Assembly (NCBI GenBank): GCA_019916065.1
Contig: CM034236.1
Span: 58,060,690-58,124,689, forward strand
Reading direction: 5' to 3'
Source: Vitellaria paradoxa
Lineage: Eukaryota; Streptophyta; Magnoliopsida; Ericales; Sapotaceae
Length of the DNA stretch: 64,000 nt
The position numbers were made by a program, and so were the translations under genes. Below the pieces are notes generated by a model that did no database searches, was not told where the DNA came from, and was given only the letters and a program-made list of their open reading frames with translations. This document shows, piece by piece, positions 48,542 through 62,100 of the stretch (position 1 is its first letter; each line of letters starts with the position of its first letter).

Positions 48542-48685
48542 GACTCTGTTTGGTATACCAAAAAAAATCAAAATTCACCAAAACTCATGAAAATTCATCA
48601 ATTTTCTTTAATCAAATTTCATCACGTATCACTTTTATATAAATTTTTGTACTTTTATTATATTTTTTTTCAACGAAACACCACC
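48542..48685. mobile_element. Small Harbinger-like MITE, family shared with 59805-59953
   Basis: Flanked by TAA (48539-48541 and 48686-48688). The left end is GACTCTGTTTGGTATACC and the inverted right end GGTGGTGTTTCG. The interior AATCAAATTTCATCACGTAT followed by CACTTTTAT matches the element at 59805-59953. Confidence 0.6.
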
Positions 48686-50549
48686 TAACTCTATTTGAAT
48701 CTTAATTCGAAACCCAGAATTTGAGGAATGGGAGAAGAAAGAATGAACCCAAATAACCAAGAATTATTCGAAATAGATATCGATGCACTATGCTAGGTGC
48801 GTCTAGAAGAAGAGTTAGGAAATTAAATTTTAAGTTTTATTTTTGAATCAGAGTTCTAAATTGCACTGAATGCGTCATTTGATTTTTGTACCATCTTATG
48901 ATCTTGTTGAAAATCCAAAAATCGCATTGAAGTCATTCTTACAAATGACAATTTTAATGCTACTAATTTTTTTTTTTCCTTGAATTGAGACATATGTTGC
49001 CTATAAATTCATTAAAAATACAACATAAAAAGGAGTACAATCAACGCCTCAACTCTTGGGTTTTTGTATTTTTTTTTTGTTTTTTTTTTTTTAGTAGTTC
49101 TAACATATCTTATTATTATTTTTTTCAATTACTAATAAACATTTCTACTCGATTGACTTAATTTGTTATTAGAGATTAATAAACTATATTTGTTTTCCTT
49201 CAATTTGTATTCGATCTTGGTTCCTTATTAAAAATTAATGAACTTTATTCATTCTAATCCCTTAAAAATCAGTAAACTTTGTAATTCATATTTTATTTAA
49301 TCTTGGTCGACTTAATAAAGATTAATAACTCATGCTTACTTATTTTGTTTCACCTTATTTTGCTTGATATATAAAAAAAAAAAAAAAATATATTATCCAA
49401 ATCATGTACGCTTAATTGCACCAATTCATTAAATCAAGCCGTAGGTATACTCAAATTTTATATTGAGAAGTAAAACCGTTAATATTTCGCATTTTCAAAC
49501 TAATAATTTCTTCTTTCTTTTTTCTTTCATAGAATTTTTAATGTGATTTTTTTTTTTCTTTCAAATTGAAGTAACCTCTTTTTATTTTTAAAATTTTTAT
49601 TTAAAAAATATGATATATTTACTGGGAATTGTTTCTTGATTGCCCCTAACATTTTTTTATGAATTTATTAAAGCATTATTATATATATATATATAACATA
49701 GCAGTGAAGTGTGTTATGCACAGTAAAATATGTTCAATACATAAATATTTTAGATACGTCAATAATTTTATTTTAAAATATGTATTTTATTGTAATAAAA
49801 ATTTAGTTAAACAAAAATAATTTAAGTAATCAATTATAAAACTAGAACAAATAACAATTTCATTGAACCAATAATAATATGACACTTAATCAAAGAATTA
49901 ATTATATAAATTCAAATTGAAGTAGCCAAACCCAAAAAATAAAATAAAATAAAATAAATTTCTAGGGGAACATGACAAGGAGGATAATACTGATATTCTC
50001 TATGAATGAATTGTGAGTGTACTTCATATTATTTACACCGAAATTAAGTTTAAAAGATGAAATCATAGTTTTTGTGTTGAGATCCATTTAAAAAACAAGT
50101 CACTGACCGAAAAGTATTGGCTGGAATGGTGAAAAGGTTCCGTTTGAATAACTAAAATTTAAAATTAATTGTATTAAAATATGAATAAAAATTCTAATTA
50201 TGTAAAATATATATATATATATATATATAACTTTTTAATAATTATTATCAAAATAATATTGTCACTATTTTTTGAAATAGTAAAATCATTATTACCAAAA
50301 AAAATTAAATTACTATTTTGTAATGATTAAATTGTTTGAGTAGTTATGAAATTAAAAAAAAAAAAAAAAAAACAAGCCTATTATTGGCGGTACACCACTC
50401 TTCTATAAATTAAACCCTCCCGCATTATTGAACTGTCGGTAGTGCAATACTCTTCTAATCCCCGTCCTCCCCCCCCCCCCCCCCCAAAAAAAAAAAAACA
50501 TTATTTGTACGTAAAAATCAAAGGTTTATAAAAACCCATGTTCCTTCCG

Positions 50550-50580
<31 letters not shown>

Positions 50581-50602
50581 TTCACTTGATGGCTCCTCGG
50601 TA

Positions 50603-50930
50603 CTATTCCTGTTTTGATATATCAAGGTTCTCAACCTGGAGCCACCGGTTTCCTGCATAGGCCCAGATCCCACAGAAGAATGCTAGCCCACCACTACTTT
50701 TCTTGGTAGGAAGATTCGTGACGAATTGACAGCCCGAAGAAATACAAATTGACAAACAGTAAATGAGGATGAGTTTGTGCTTTTGGTAAGCTAGTGGTAA
50801 ATAATGCCACCCTGCTTTTGTAGCAAGTTCCCACTGAGGAATCCAGAAAGCAGCAGGAGCAGCTACACATTCGTCATCAATCTCCATGAATTTCCTCTTC
50901 TCTTGCGTATGGCACACTGAAAATTTCTTG
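50603..50930 (-). pseudogene. Unidentified exon-like fragment
   Basis: A minus-strand ORF of 104 residues that is less AT-rich than its surroundings. It is preceded by a good acceptor (TTTTCAG at about 50917-50923). The readable stretch includes AAPAAFWIPQWELATKAGW and GGLAFFCGIWAYAGNRW. I do not recognise the family. It lies downstream of the SKL1 poly(A) signal, so it is not obviously part of SKL1. It could be a captured or decayed gene piece, or a chance ORF. Confidence 0.2.
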
Positions 50931-51298
50931 CCTGAGCCAGATATTCAGATTGAACCTTTTACTTTTCATCCAGTCTCTTGGTTGAACAGTTCTCATCAAC
51001 GGAAGGAAAACCTACCGTTTAATTTTTACCTGATGGCAGCTAAAATCATTTCATAGGATCGGGGAACAATGTAGTCCTCAATTTCAATTCACCTCTCGTC
51101 TCGTGTTAAACCTGATTTACCTTCTGTAGCACACTCCAGTTTACGGGTGGCAATTCTCTCTCTTCTAAAGGGCTGCTCATGGACTGGGTCTAGCAAATCT
51201 ATAAATCTATTACTACAACTGTGGTTGGGGTCATGTAGTTTTCCCAGCATGCAATGACTTCATTTGTAGTAAAACCAATCCCATTAAGAAGCCTGTGC

Positions 51299-51304
51299 TT
51301 TATT
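51299..51304 (-). terminator. Candidate poly(A) signal of SKL1
   Basis: Minus-strand AATAAA, about 165 bases downstream of the SKL1 stop codon. Confidence 0.5.
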
Positions 51305-51469
51305 TTATATAATGAACTTGACATCGTAATGTTTCGTGCTTCCAGTTAAAACGATTCCTAGATGGAAGTGAACTTCAAAAGCTTATACATTGCCTACGCA
51401 AGGGCCATAGCCTGTCAATATGGACTAACCCGAATGTTGTTACTAGGTGTGAAGCATAGCCCTCGTGAG

Positions 51470-54295
51470 TTAAAATGGCCTAGCAGCCTCTTCCATCATC
51501 TTTTTTACTCTCATAAGTTTTTCTATCTCCTTGAGAACCTGCAATTAATAAAGCGCCAAGGGGTAATTCCAATCTAAGTCTCCCTTCAATTTTAAGTCAA
51601 TCTCAAGAACATGTATTTTAGTTCACCTCCAAAGCCACGTCTTCTTTGGTAACTGCATCCAAGTCATCATAACCTAATTGGGAAGCCACCTCTGCAAAGA
51701 ACAAAGTAGCTGTTAGAACAAACCAGAAATAGTAATCTAACATGGCACACTAGAGAAGTCTATTGGGTATACTTTGGAGTGAAATAGTTGCATCTGCTGT
51801 AGCATATCCACCTCTCATCTCTTCATACAACACAGTGAGCTGATCAAACACCTGTGAAACACATTTGTCTTAACGCCTGTTAATCAGGAGCATTCAACAA
51901 TGCCAAATACTCTGAGCATATACCAGACTGAATAGAGATTCTTTTTTACAAAGAAAGAATGAGAGAGCTGATTGGAAGTTTTAAGGGACAAAAGATGACC
52001 TCAGAATAAGATCCAGAACCAGATATTTCTTGTACAGAAAGTTGACTCCCATTTTGTATGACATCCCTGGCTACCATTTCCAGAGGGACATCAATCCATA
52101 TAGACAGCCCATGTCGTAATAATGCCCTATGAAAGTTCAATAGCCAGTAAGGTTAAGAATAAAAAATTGATGTCTGACCACAACAGAACAGGCTAACACT
52201 GCAGAACCCCAAAAAAAAAAAAAAAAAAAAGTGGGAAAATAGGAGAATCAATGGACGTACAGATTTGCTGCACTCTGCACTGCACTACTTCCAGTACAAA
52301 CAATCAGGCGACCCATTGATGATAACTGCTTCAATACTTCAGTCTGATATACGATGTCACTACGAAAATTAGCCAGCTTATCCAGATTTGATTCTCTAGT
52401 GCAATTTTCCAAATTGAATTTATTTAATTTTCAATGACTAATTTTTCAGTTTTGGCCACCAGAGGTATCAGTTGCAAGACTACTATTGTTCATTTCTTGC
52501 CCAATTCATCTTTTATGGAACAACCTAAAATAAGAACCAAACTAACACTCTCAACCCCTTGAAGCAATGCTCCAATGTAACAAAAAGAAGCCTGCAAAAG
52601 TCACCTCGGATTCATGAAATCCTTCCTTATCTCTCTCTTTAAATGTTTTCCCAGCAGATGCACCAGCAGCGGCTTCCTCAACCAAATTATCACTGCATAC
52701 CAAGGAAACAAAAGAATTAAGTAAGATATTATATCTAGAGCTGAAAGAGCTTCTTCTGTTTTGCAACAAGATTGTGTATTACCTGTCAAAGTAATAATAT
52801 CGCAACGCATCTGCCAGAAGCTTCCCCAGACTAGTTTTCATGGTACTGTTTATCCCTTATGTTACAAGAATCGTTGCATCATAAGTATGAGCACAAAACT
52901 AGACATACAAAGTTGGGATACCATTCAAGAAAGAGAATTTCATGAATCACTTTATCTGAGAAAAATAAAGGAAAAAAATGGTAAGTATAAATTAGTGCTT
53001 ACCCACAAGAAAAATTGATGTTCCTTTTAGTTCAGGGTATATCTCTGTTGCCTTCTTCTGAATTAAAAATGAACATTTAAAATCAGCACTTTAAACCACA
53101 TGAAATTTATTTTCTCCTCCTATTATCATTGTTAGAATAATACAAGGCAACTGATAGATCACTATTAATGCTCTAAATCCCATTTGGCTCTTGCAAATTA
53201 GAAGGGGAAAAAACACTTCAGTAAAAGGGTAAAGTAAGTCTTCTCAAAGCATTTCTTCACTTGTTTTTTTCTATTTTTTTTATTTTTTTCATTTGCACAT
53301 TTAGCAACAACCAAATAGGATCTCCAAATTTAGGTGAGATGGGATTAGGATATTCCTTTCTCCAAATAAGAGAGTGGATTAGGATCTTACCTTCACTGCT
53401 ACAGCAGGATCAACATCAACGACCTTAGTTGCCGAACCTTAAAGAACACCATAATGGATGAGTTTGGTTTGCAAACAAACTCCAAAAATCTCTATAAATC
53501 TCTGTTAACTTTATATCATATCAACTTTTTTCTTTCACTGCACGCATTACGAACTCTCAATTTATCTCACTTTATCTTACTCCAAACTCACCCAAAATTG
53601 AAAAAAAAAAAAATGAACAAAAGTCAAAAAGAACCCCACAAAGATTTCCCCGTATAATACTTGCAAATGACAAATGTTCGAGAAATTGAACAAAAATTAC
53701 TTGAAAGTAGGCATGAAATTAAAATGGTATCTTAAAAACTCAATTGTACCCAGAAATTTTTGAAAATTTAAGATAATATCCTATGCATATTAGGAGAACC
53801 CCAAACAGTCGGCGCTTTCCAGAATCCTATTATCGAACATATGGTACGCAAACCATCGAAATTAGCAGAATAAAATACAAATATCATGGCCAATTGTTTG
53901 GGCCAAAATCGACCAGAAATTTGTATAAACGTAACTCACATAACAATTGTCCATTACTTGAATTAGCTATAACGAACATACATATGAGGATACGTAACTG
54001 CATAATTGCGTTTGTGCCTGTGTGCATATCTTCATAAATAAGAACAATATATATAGTAGGTGGACTAACCGGATGCAGCGTCCTCGGAGAGCGAGCAAAT
54101 AGTGGTGGTAATTAAGGGTTTATGGGATGAATAATAAAAGGGGGGATTGGAGGTTAGGGGGAGAAGTGAAGTTCGAAGGGGCATGTGAAATCGGGGGCTG
54201 CAAAAACAAAGGCTAGGAGGTACTTGACCATGGAGGAGTGGTTGGCGGAGCAATTGGCTTCGGAGGTCACCAAAATTTACCTGGATCGTCTCCAT
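51470..54295 (-). CDS. SKL1: Shikimate kinase-like 1, plastid
   Basis: Exons in transcript order: 54295-54070, 53437-53391, 53057-53003, 52855-52783, 52692-52605, 52343-52261, 52126-52000, 51851-51773, 51691-51627, 51538-51470. All GT-AG and in phase: 912 nt, 303 residues. The first 70 residues are a Ser/Leu/Pro-rich transit peptide. The core GTSIFLVG, KTSLGKLLADALRYYYFDSD, NLVEEAAAG, TEVLKQLSSMGRL, LLRHGLSIWIDVPLEMVARD and the end VKKMMEEAARPF match plant SKL1, which is needed for chloroplast biogenesis rather than shikimate phosphorylation. The P-loop is altered (VGINSTMKT instead of a GSGKT type) and the shikimate-binding GGG region reads CTGSSAV, in line with lost kinase activity. An upstream in-frame ATG at 54328 would add 11 residues. 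Confidence 0.94.
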
Positions 54296-54328
54296 ATATC
54301 TGTCTGGTACAGTAAGTAATCTTGTCAA

Positions 54329-55223
54329 AAATGAAGTCCCAGTAGTGTTAAGCGGATTCAGGAGATTGACTCAAGCCCTTTGAATGTTGATAATTTGGTT
54401 GGGTTTAACCCTTCCCTCAAATCTACTCGAAACAGAAAGGAAAAGAGAGGAAGAAATCCCTTTCCTTAATAGATGGAGTGCCAGACTGAAGACCTTAGCT
54501 CTTTAGCAGTCGGGAATTAATAAGCTTTCAAGCTTTGCTCTTGGTTTCATTTAGCTGTAGCTGATTTGGATTGAAAGCCTCCTGCAGCAGCAGCAGCAGC
54601 TTGGAGCACATCGCATATAGCCAACAGTTTTTCTTATCCCATAACGGCCCTACAGAACGTGGACATTGCCCATGAGGAGATTAGGCCGCAGTGGAAAGGG
54701 CTGCTCGATGGAGGGTCCAGGACTCATCTAACAGGCATTTGACCCTCACCCACTCTAAAACAATCGGGTCGTGTTAGGTCAGGATTTTGATATCTTAATT
54801 TTGATCCATTGATGTTATTTTAATATTTTTTAAAATATTTTTAATAAATTAAAATAATATAATTATTCAATTGGTTTTAACAAAAATTAATGTAATTCCA
54901 CTGATAAATCATTTTTATTTACCAAAATGATATTTTATAAATAAAACTAAAATTATTTAATGAATTTAGAACTACAATATATGTTTTTTAAGCATGATAT
55001 GCATTTAAAACCCATTTAAGACCCACAAAATACCAGGTATCCAAAATGAACATGAAATAATGTCCCAAAATTAAAAATACCAATTTAGCACATTACCAAA
55101 TTAAAATAATGGAATGAGAAAGTAAAATTCTGGATTTTACAATTCAGACTCACAAATTATAGTTTGGAATAGTTAAAAAAAAAATTTAGTAAATGCTTTC
55201 TCACATCACAGGAGACATTCAGG

Positions 55224-55264
<41 letters not shown>

Positions 55265-56103
55265 ACACGGCTGAAGTCCACAAATTGACACCCAAAGACG
55301 TGGATAGGATACAAATTCACGAACTATAATAGTAAAATAAATTAACTATAAGACTCAGGCATGCTTGCCAAAAATCCTGCCACGATAAGACGAACGATCT
55401 CGGATAGCATTAGAGAAGGGGAGGGGGTGCTGGAAAGACCTGTAATTCCCCTTGCTCTGGACTTAGAGCAACAAGCAAGACTTGCTACTGTCAATGAATT
55501 CTACATGATATATATGTATATATATACATGCAGGCAGGCTGACACTCATAATATGTATCACTTCCTTCCCTTTCAAAACAACGAAATTAGTTGGTCAGAT
55601 TAGAAATTACTCGGCCGAGAACAATAAAATTCTCTCTAGAACAAATAAAAATACATCTTTCAAGAATGGTTCAAATGACAAAATTGTGAACAGCTGACAA
55701 ATTGTGGAGATCAACGCCACCATGAAGACAAAAGCTTCCCCCCCCCCCCCCCAACAAAAAAAAATTGTAACAACACGTGGAACATCGTATTTACAGACCC
55801 CGTAATCAGCAGAAAGCCACTGACATCAGCTCTCACCTGCACCCATTGAAGTTCACATTTAGAAGCCTTAACAAAACTGTCAAAACACGTGAGATCTTCA
55901 TTGCCTTGAACATCAACTTCATTTATTGTAAAACAAGATGCCACCGTCAATCCCTCAAAACTGAACCACTTCACACCCCATTTCCTGGATCCTACTTTTC
56001 CATTTTCCCCAGTTCAGAACACAACTAAAAAGGGTGGGATTGTTCAATATCCAACAGCCATCATATAAAAAGCAGCTGTAAGAAATACAAGGGACAGGGA
56101 CTT
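54329..56103. other. Intergenic region between SKL1 and the BAR-like gene
   Basis: The SKL1 promoter side (54330-54800) includes a (CAG)n run near 54582-54600. The middle is AT-rich. A (GA)n run sits at 55228-55263. The last 400 bases are probably the 3' UTR of the downstream minus-strand gene. A minus-strand ORF at 55711-55974 has no family resemblance. Confidence 0.6.
55228..55263. repeat. (GA)n microsatellite
   Basis: About 17 uninterrupted GA units. Confidence 0.95.
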
Positions 56104-59100
56104 TCAGTTACCTTTGATTTGCCCAGAGTGAGAAGCTACTTCTGAAACAGTTGACAACAGCTTGATGTTTGAAAGGGAAATAGGCGTCAGTGGAGGAGAA
56201 GCCAGGTCTTCGGACTTGCCTGGAAGTTGAGGGGATTCCAATAGCTTGGCCCCGTGTAAAGCCATTGCTGTCTGATCCCTAGAGGGTATGGAGAAACTTC
56301 GACGAACGGTTAATGGAGGAGTTGGAAGCGGTGACGCAGTACTAAATGCCCCAGCAGGGTTTTTATTTGTTGGAGAAAGCTCTTGATTTCTGAATACCAA
56401 TGGGGCAGAGTGCCCACTTGAAGAACTTACTGCCTTGGAGGCTAAAACATCAGGGGGCCTAGGAAGCTCATGAAGCTCACTTATTCTTGGTGAAGATACA
56501 ATGGGAGGTGAAGCACTAGGAGAAACTTTTATAGATGAAGAAGGTTGAAGTGTTGGTGCTCGAGAAAGCAACCCAGAAACAAGATGGGGAAGTTCAGAAG
56601 AGCTAATGGGACCACTGGCAGATAAAGAAGGCTTATTTGACAGTGGCTTACTAGTAAGAGGACCAGAGAAAGCTTGTCTTTTGACTTTTTTAGTATCATA
56701 TGGATTATGTGCATCCGAATGTGGAAGTGAAAGTCCCTGAGCCAAAGAGGGAGGCAATTGGACTGGGGGATTGTTAGCGCTCCCTTTGACTTTTTCTTGT
56801 GCCTTTGAGATAGCAGGCACTGACAAGTTATCATCTGTGGAATCTTTCTCACTCTTCTCGGGCTCCAATGGGGATGAATGCCACATATTTTGGGTGCTTC
56901 CACTATGGCTCGTTGGCCTCAACTGCGGAATGGAACTATTTGTCCTTGCAGAACTTGAACTCTTCACATCAACTGGAGTGGGCAGCACATAGCTATCAAA
57001 CTTTCGTGTAGATGATGGCTGAATTTCTTTAACTCTTTCAGCTGGATCAAGCTTCTTCTCTGCAAATATTGGTGCAGAGTGGCTGACAACTCGATGTTGC
57101 CAATTAAAAATCTGCTCCCCCAAGCTTTTATTGAGATTTACCTGCACAAATTAACAGAATCAGGGAACTTGACAACTGGAGACAGATAAACTAAAGAAAA
57201 GGGCCCACAGATAGCACTATGCCAAGTTGTTCCCAAAGACCTAATGTTCCATCCAGAAATGAAATATTTGATAGATTTTAAATACAAATTCTTTACTAGG
57301 AACAATTGAACAATAGATTACTTTGTCAAGATAATGTACAGGAAATTCAGAGTTTTACTCTATTATTCAAAGGGGGCACACTATGCCTTTTTACCTCTGC
57401 ATTTTCGACTGTTGAGGGCTGACGTGGAACATCCACCTGATCTATCTGAAAAATCCACCATATCAGATGCAACAATGGAGATAGAATGTATACAAGAAAA
57501 ATACATAACCATTCAGATATATCAATCACTTGTATTTCCCTTCTCAACCCATACAATATACGGTTAAGCTCAAAAGATGAGCCTGAAGGGTCATTGTAAT
57601 TAGGTCCTTAATAAACAATTCATTTTTATAATTTTTGTCACTGAAAATGTTATTTTCATAGAGAAATGTGCATCGTAGTCTTATGGAGGCTCAAGTTGAA
57701 GAGAAACTTCTGCAGATAGTCAGAAGGCGAAGGCTACTCCATGGTATAAAGTGGAGGGGGTTGTTAGTCAAAATCAAAGCAAGCTAACATGCAGATGCTA
57801 CAATAAGAACTTGTCCAAGAAATGAATAGGGCTGCTTTGACCAGTTATTATATGCAAGAAAAAACAGATATAGCAAGTTTCTGATCAGCAAATTCACCTC
57901 CATCGAATTCCTTGATGTCGAAACAGCATCAGAGCCCTGCTTATTTAATCTATAGTCAAAACTCAATTCCCTATCATCCTTTGTCTCAAAGCTATTCGCA
58001 CCTTCATCATCTCCATCTTCCCCATCATCAAGTCCACTGAGTTCATAGTCAATGTGTTGCTTTTCTGTAATCAGTCTTACATGTGGCTCAACTGCTTCAA
58101 GAGATTTAAGTCCCTTCCGAAAGAAATTCAACTGCTTTCAGAGCAAAACAGAAGGGGAAAAGCCAAATACATTAGTAGTGAACTTAAAAGAAGAATGAGA
58201 ATTCAAGACGTAAAAACTTATGCGAAGACATAAAGAGCACCTGAGCAGCATGATGACGAGCTGCCTGGGTTAAAAGACTGCGGCATTGCCCTTGCTTCAG
58301 AGATTTCAATCGGAAAACACAAAGGGTTGCCTCGTCATAGTATTCATCACGAGCTGCTTGTAATTGCTGCGAAGTAAAACCTTCCACTTTTCCACTTTTT
58401 AACTTACCTTTCTCTTTCTGTTGATCCACCATGTGTTCGTACAAATTTCTGAAGATTACATAAATAATCAATAAGAAACTTACTTCAATCAAGGAAAATT
58501 AGACCACCAGAATGATATGTACCTTTTTACATCGCACTGCCGTTTCATCTCCTGCACCAACCCAAAAAAAAAAGCCATTGAATGGAAGTTCATAAAAATT
58601 CTATGATAATAACATACCTAGGTTGTCAAGGCATCCGGCCAACAAGAAAATGACAGACCTTCACAGTGAAGGCAGCCAAAGTGACAAAATGGAGAGGTGG
58701 GGGGAAGGTCACAAGGGATCAGTTCACATGACAAAATGAAAATTGTACTTCGCACAAAATTAGAAGATTTAATTTTTAACTTGGCCCACTTGGTAGCACA
58801 AAAATCAGTTAACAATAAGATCAAAACATTTGTTAGGAAGAAAAAAATTTTCAGTTGTTTCATGATCAATGAGAGCATATATTTACGCAATTGTCAAGCA
58901 GCTTCACCAGCACTCGGTTAATGCCAAAGTTACACCATAGTGGTAATTGTTGAGGTTATGTCCACAAGCTGCTTGTCAACAGTTCCCTGAGGCAAGAAAG
59001 AAGCTAAAAGGTTCCCTAGTTCAAGTTCTAGCATTGGTATTCGATGCGAGATTGAGGGCAATGTTGGATAACAGTGTGCTCCACTATTAAATTTCATCTT

Positions 59101-62100
59101 CAAGTAAAGCACCATGCTGTATGTGCGTTAATAACATGTATCTCTGTGTATAAGTCCAAATACTTAACATTAATGCAAAACCTCCAGAGATGTTGTTGGT
59201 GTCACATGAAGTTATGTGAACAGAACTGTGTTGATTTTTTTATAGGAAGGACATTATTTGTTATCTACTTCTTTTTTAATATTATCATACCACTGTGATT
59301 GAGTAAAATTATACATAAGATAAATAATTAGGACTACAGTTGAGCTAGCTGAGTATTGAGCTGTTGAGGGTCAGTGGAAACTGAGTGGGTTTGAGCTGGC
59401 TCAATGTAGTGTTTAGCTCAATTTTAACCCATTTAGAATTCAAGAAGCTCCAACTTGTTCCCAGGCCTAATTGAAATTGGCATAAGCCTAGTCCAACAAT
59501 CGATTTTCTTATAAGAACAAGCCCAAAATTGATCAAGGTGCTAGGTTGGATTGTGTCCAGAATTAATATTTACAATAATTTGCACAGAATTCCAAACATA
59601 AATTACTTAACCCCCCCCCCCCCCAAAAAAAAAAAAAACACTCCAAACATAAACAACAGTTTGAAAGTGTATTCATTTAATATTCTTCATGAAGGTTTTC
59701 TTTGTTCAGGTTGCTCAAGGTTAGGTTGTTGAGATGAAAAGAAGCCTAACCATTCAGTGCTCATTCGCCAAATGTAATCATGGACATTGCCTAAGTTTAG
59801 CTGAGGGGCCGTTTGGTGCCTCAAATTTTTCCAAAAAATTCCAAAAAACTTCAAAAGTTTTCAAATTCCTCCAATCAAAATTCACCACGTGTCACTTTTA
59901 CATCACATCAACACCAACTTTTGTTTTTTTTTTTTGGCACTCCAAATGCCCCCTCAATGAGCAATAAAAATTGAATCAAAGAGCAAGTCAGGGGTCTATG
60001 ATTGGTGAAAACATCTAAAGATTATTAATCAGCTAAGAGTAGCTAGCTATTCACCAGCCAACCTGGTTTCCGATCGAAGACCGAGTCGAGGGTCATTGAT
60101 TGGTGAAAACATCCAAAGGTTATTAATCAGCTAAGAGTAGCTAGCTATTCACCAGCCAACCTGGTTTCCAAGGAGACATAGGCATAGATATCAGCAATTG
60201 CAATAACAACGCTAGAATCTATTATTGACCAACCTCCACTGTCCGAAGTTCATTCAGAAGCGACTCTGATGGGGTTGTAATTGTCAGGATTACATGAGAG
60301 CGCTGACATGGAGAAGGAAACAACTCATTACCAAGTCGAAATTAATGCAGTAATGTGATATCAAATATCCTGCTACAATCTTCAACACTACAATAGGAAC
60401 TCACATAGCTATCAAGAAGTTTCTGTAGTTCAAACTGCAAATTTCCCAGCATTGACAATACTTTGCCTGCACAAACAAGTGATTGCAGCACAATTATTGT
60501 GTATCATATTCTTGACATTACTTGTTCCATACCAGTTTAAGCAGTTTCATCTATATACAGAAAGCAAAAACACTAGTACACAGGATTGTAAAGCATTTAA
60601 AATGGGAAAGGGGACATAAGAAGAGCCTAAATCATTATCCAAATTATACATTCATAAATATGCAAGGGAAAGAAAGAAACGTAAATAAAAGACAGAAGCA
60701 TACAAACTGAAATACACATCCAATCATCTACATGGTTTTAGCTCAATTGACCTGTCCAGCAACAGTTACTTGAAAATCTAATATGATATTCATTTTTTTT
60801 TTGGACAAATTAATATGATGTTGAAATTAAATATAAATTCATTACCTGATGCATTACTTAGAAGCATACAAGCTGGCTTTTCTTAGCTTTTTTCTTTTTT
60901 TTTTAGGCATACAAGCTGGCTTTTCTTAGCTTTTTTTTTTTTTTTTTCTCCAGTCTGATATGCCTTTTTTTAAAAAAAAAAAAAAAACCAAAATTCGATT
61001 TTCTCTTTATTTTTGGTAAATTTTAGGCATGTTATTCATATTTTAAAAAAAATACCAGAAAATGCTTAAAAATAGGAAAACCCAAGTGCGAGTCAAAACA
61101 TAAGAGACTATTGAAATGAATTTTGAATCATTGTGGTCTTCTATCCATCTTCACATTACCAAATAGGAGAATCACCAAAGACCTTTCAGCGATCGACATG
61201 TGCAAGCACGAGAACCAAATCGAATGATGTTGAACTTCACACCCACCGAACCCCCAAGTTACATCTGCCCTCCCAAGCTCAAAACTCAAGCAATAAACCA
61301 AACTTAGTCGTGGGCCCCACTCAGAATGGATACTAGACAAGGGCAATGACGTTTAGAACTTCAAAACATAGCACTTAAAAAAGCCCAAATGTTATTTTGA
61401 TCTAAGGTACTACCAAGATATGGCGGGATGGATACTAATTAGTAGAAGCTTCCATCTTTAACTTACTAAAGTGAATAGTGTTCAGTAGGGAAAGGAGGAA
61501 GGGAGTGGACTAACGATAGGATTTCTTACATCTCTCCCATTCAAAGCTTCTTTGAACCATACATGGATCTTCCTATTTTTAAGCTTTTAAGCCGACTACC
61601 AAAGTAACCAAACTGACCCTGATTTTCTTTCTAACACAAAACGTGCGCCTTAAAACAATTTTTTACATACCAAAGAGTCATGTAATGGAGTGAAAAATCA
61701 ACATTATGCTACTAAAAGAAGGTTAACCCAATGCTACTATATTCTATAATCTATGTTGTGCTACGATATTTTATAATCTATCAAGAAGAATAACAGCTGG
61801 TTGGAGATTCTTTATATTCCCAAGTTTCTAGGTTTGAAGTCATATACACTCCAAATGGTATAAATTATGTCAATACAAAAACCAATTGTTCCAAGAATAA
61901 TCTGAGCAACATCTAAGTTAATCCAAAGATGATGACTTACAGCTTTCGACGTCATCATTTAACGCAGTTTTCTGCTGTAGACAGGAACCCATATCCCGCA
62001 GTGACTCTGAAAATTCTGAAATTGCAGACATAGTTAAGCAGGAGACTACTTTGATATACTTTCACATAAAGCTAAACAGTACTTACTTTTACATAAGAGT

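Larger units (their letters stand above)
45661..50602. other. Intergenic region between the Atos-like gene and SKL1
   Basis: About 5 kb, very AT-rich, without a supportable gene. It includes the Atos-like promoter, an (ATT)n microsatellite (about 45887-45915), MITE copy 3 (47011-47151), an hAT-like element (47382-47923), two Harbinger-like MITEs (48258-48498 and 48542-48685), and TA runs (50207-50229, 50556-50579). Confidence 0.65.
58552..60233 (-). other. Intron 5 of the BAR-like gene
   Basis: About 1.7 kb. It contains poly-C/poly-A at about 59610-59638, the Harbinger-like MITE at 59805-59953 and a 98-bp-period tandem duplication at 59986-60172. Confidence 0.75.

Noticed and set aside
55711..55974. 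87-codon minus-strand ORF as a final exon of the BAR-like gene
   Set aside because: It includes a homopolymer-derived Gly run and lies past a good stop codon; taken as 3' UTR.
58930..59115. 61-codon minus-strand ORF as an additional exon of the BAR-like gene
   Set aside because: The exons 60302-60234 and 58551-58523 join in phase without it, and it lacks family resemblance and clear splice sites.
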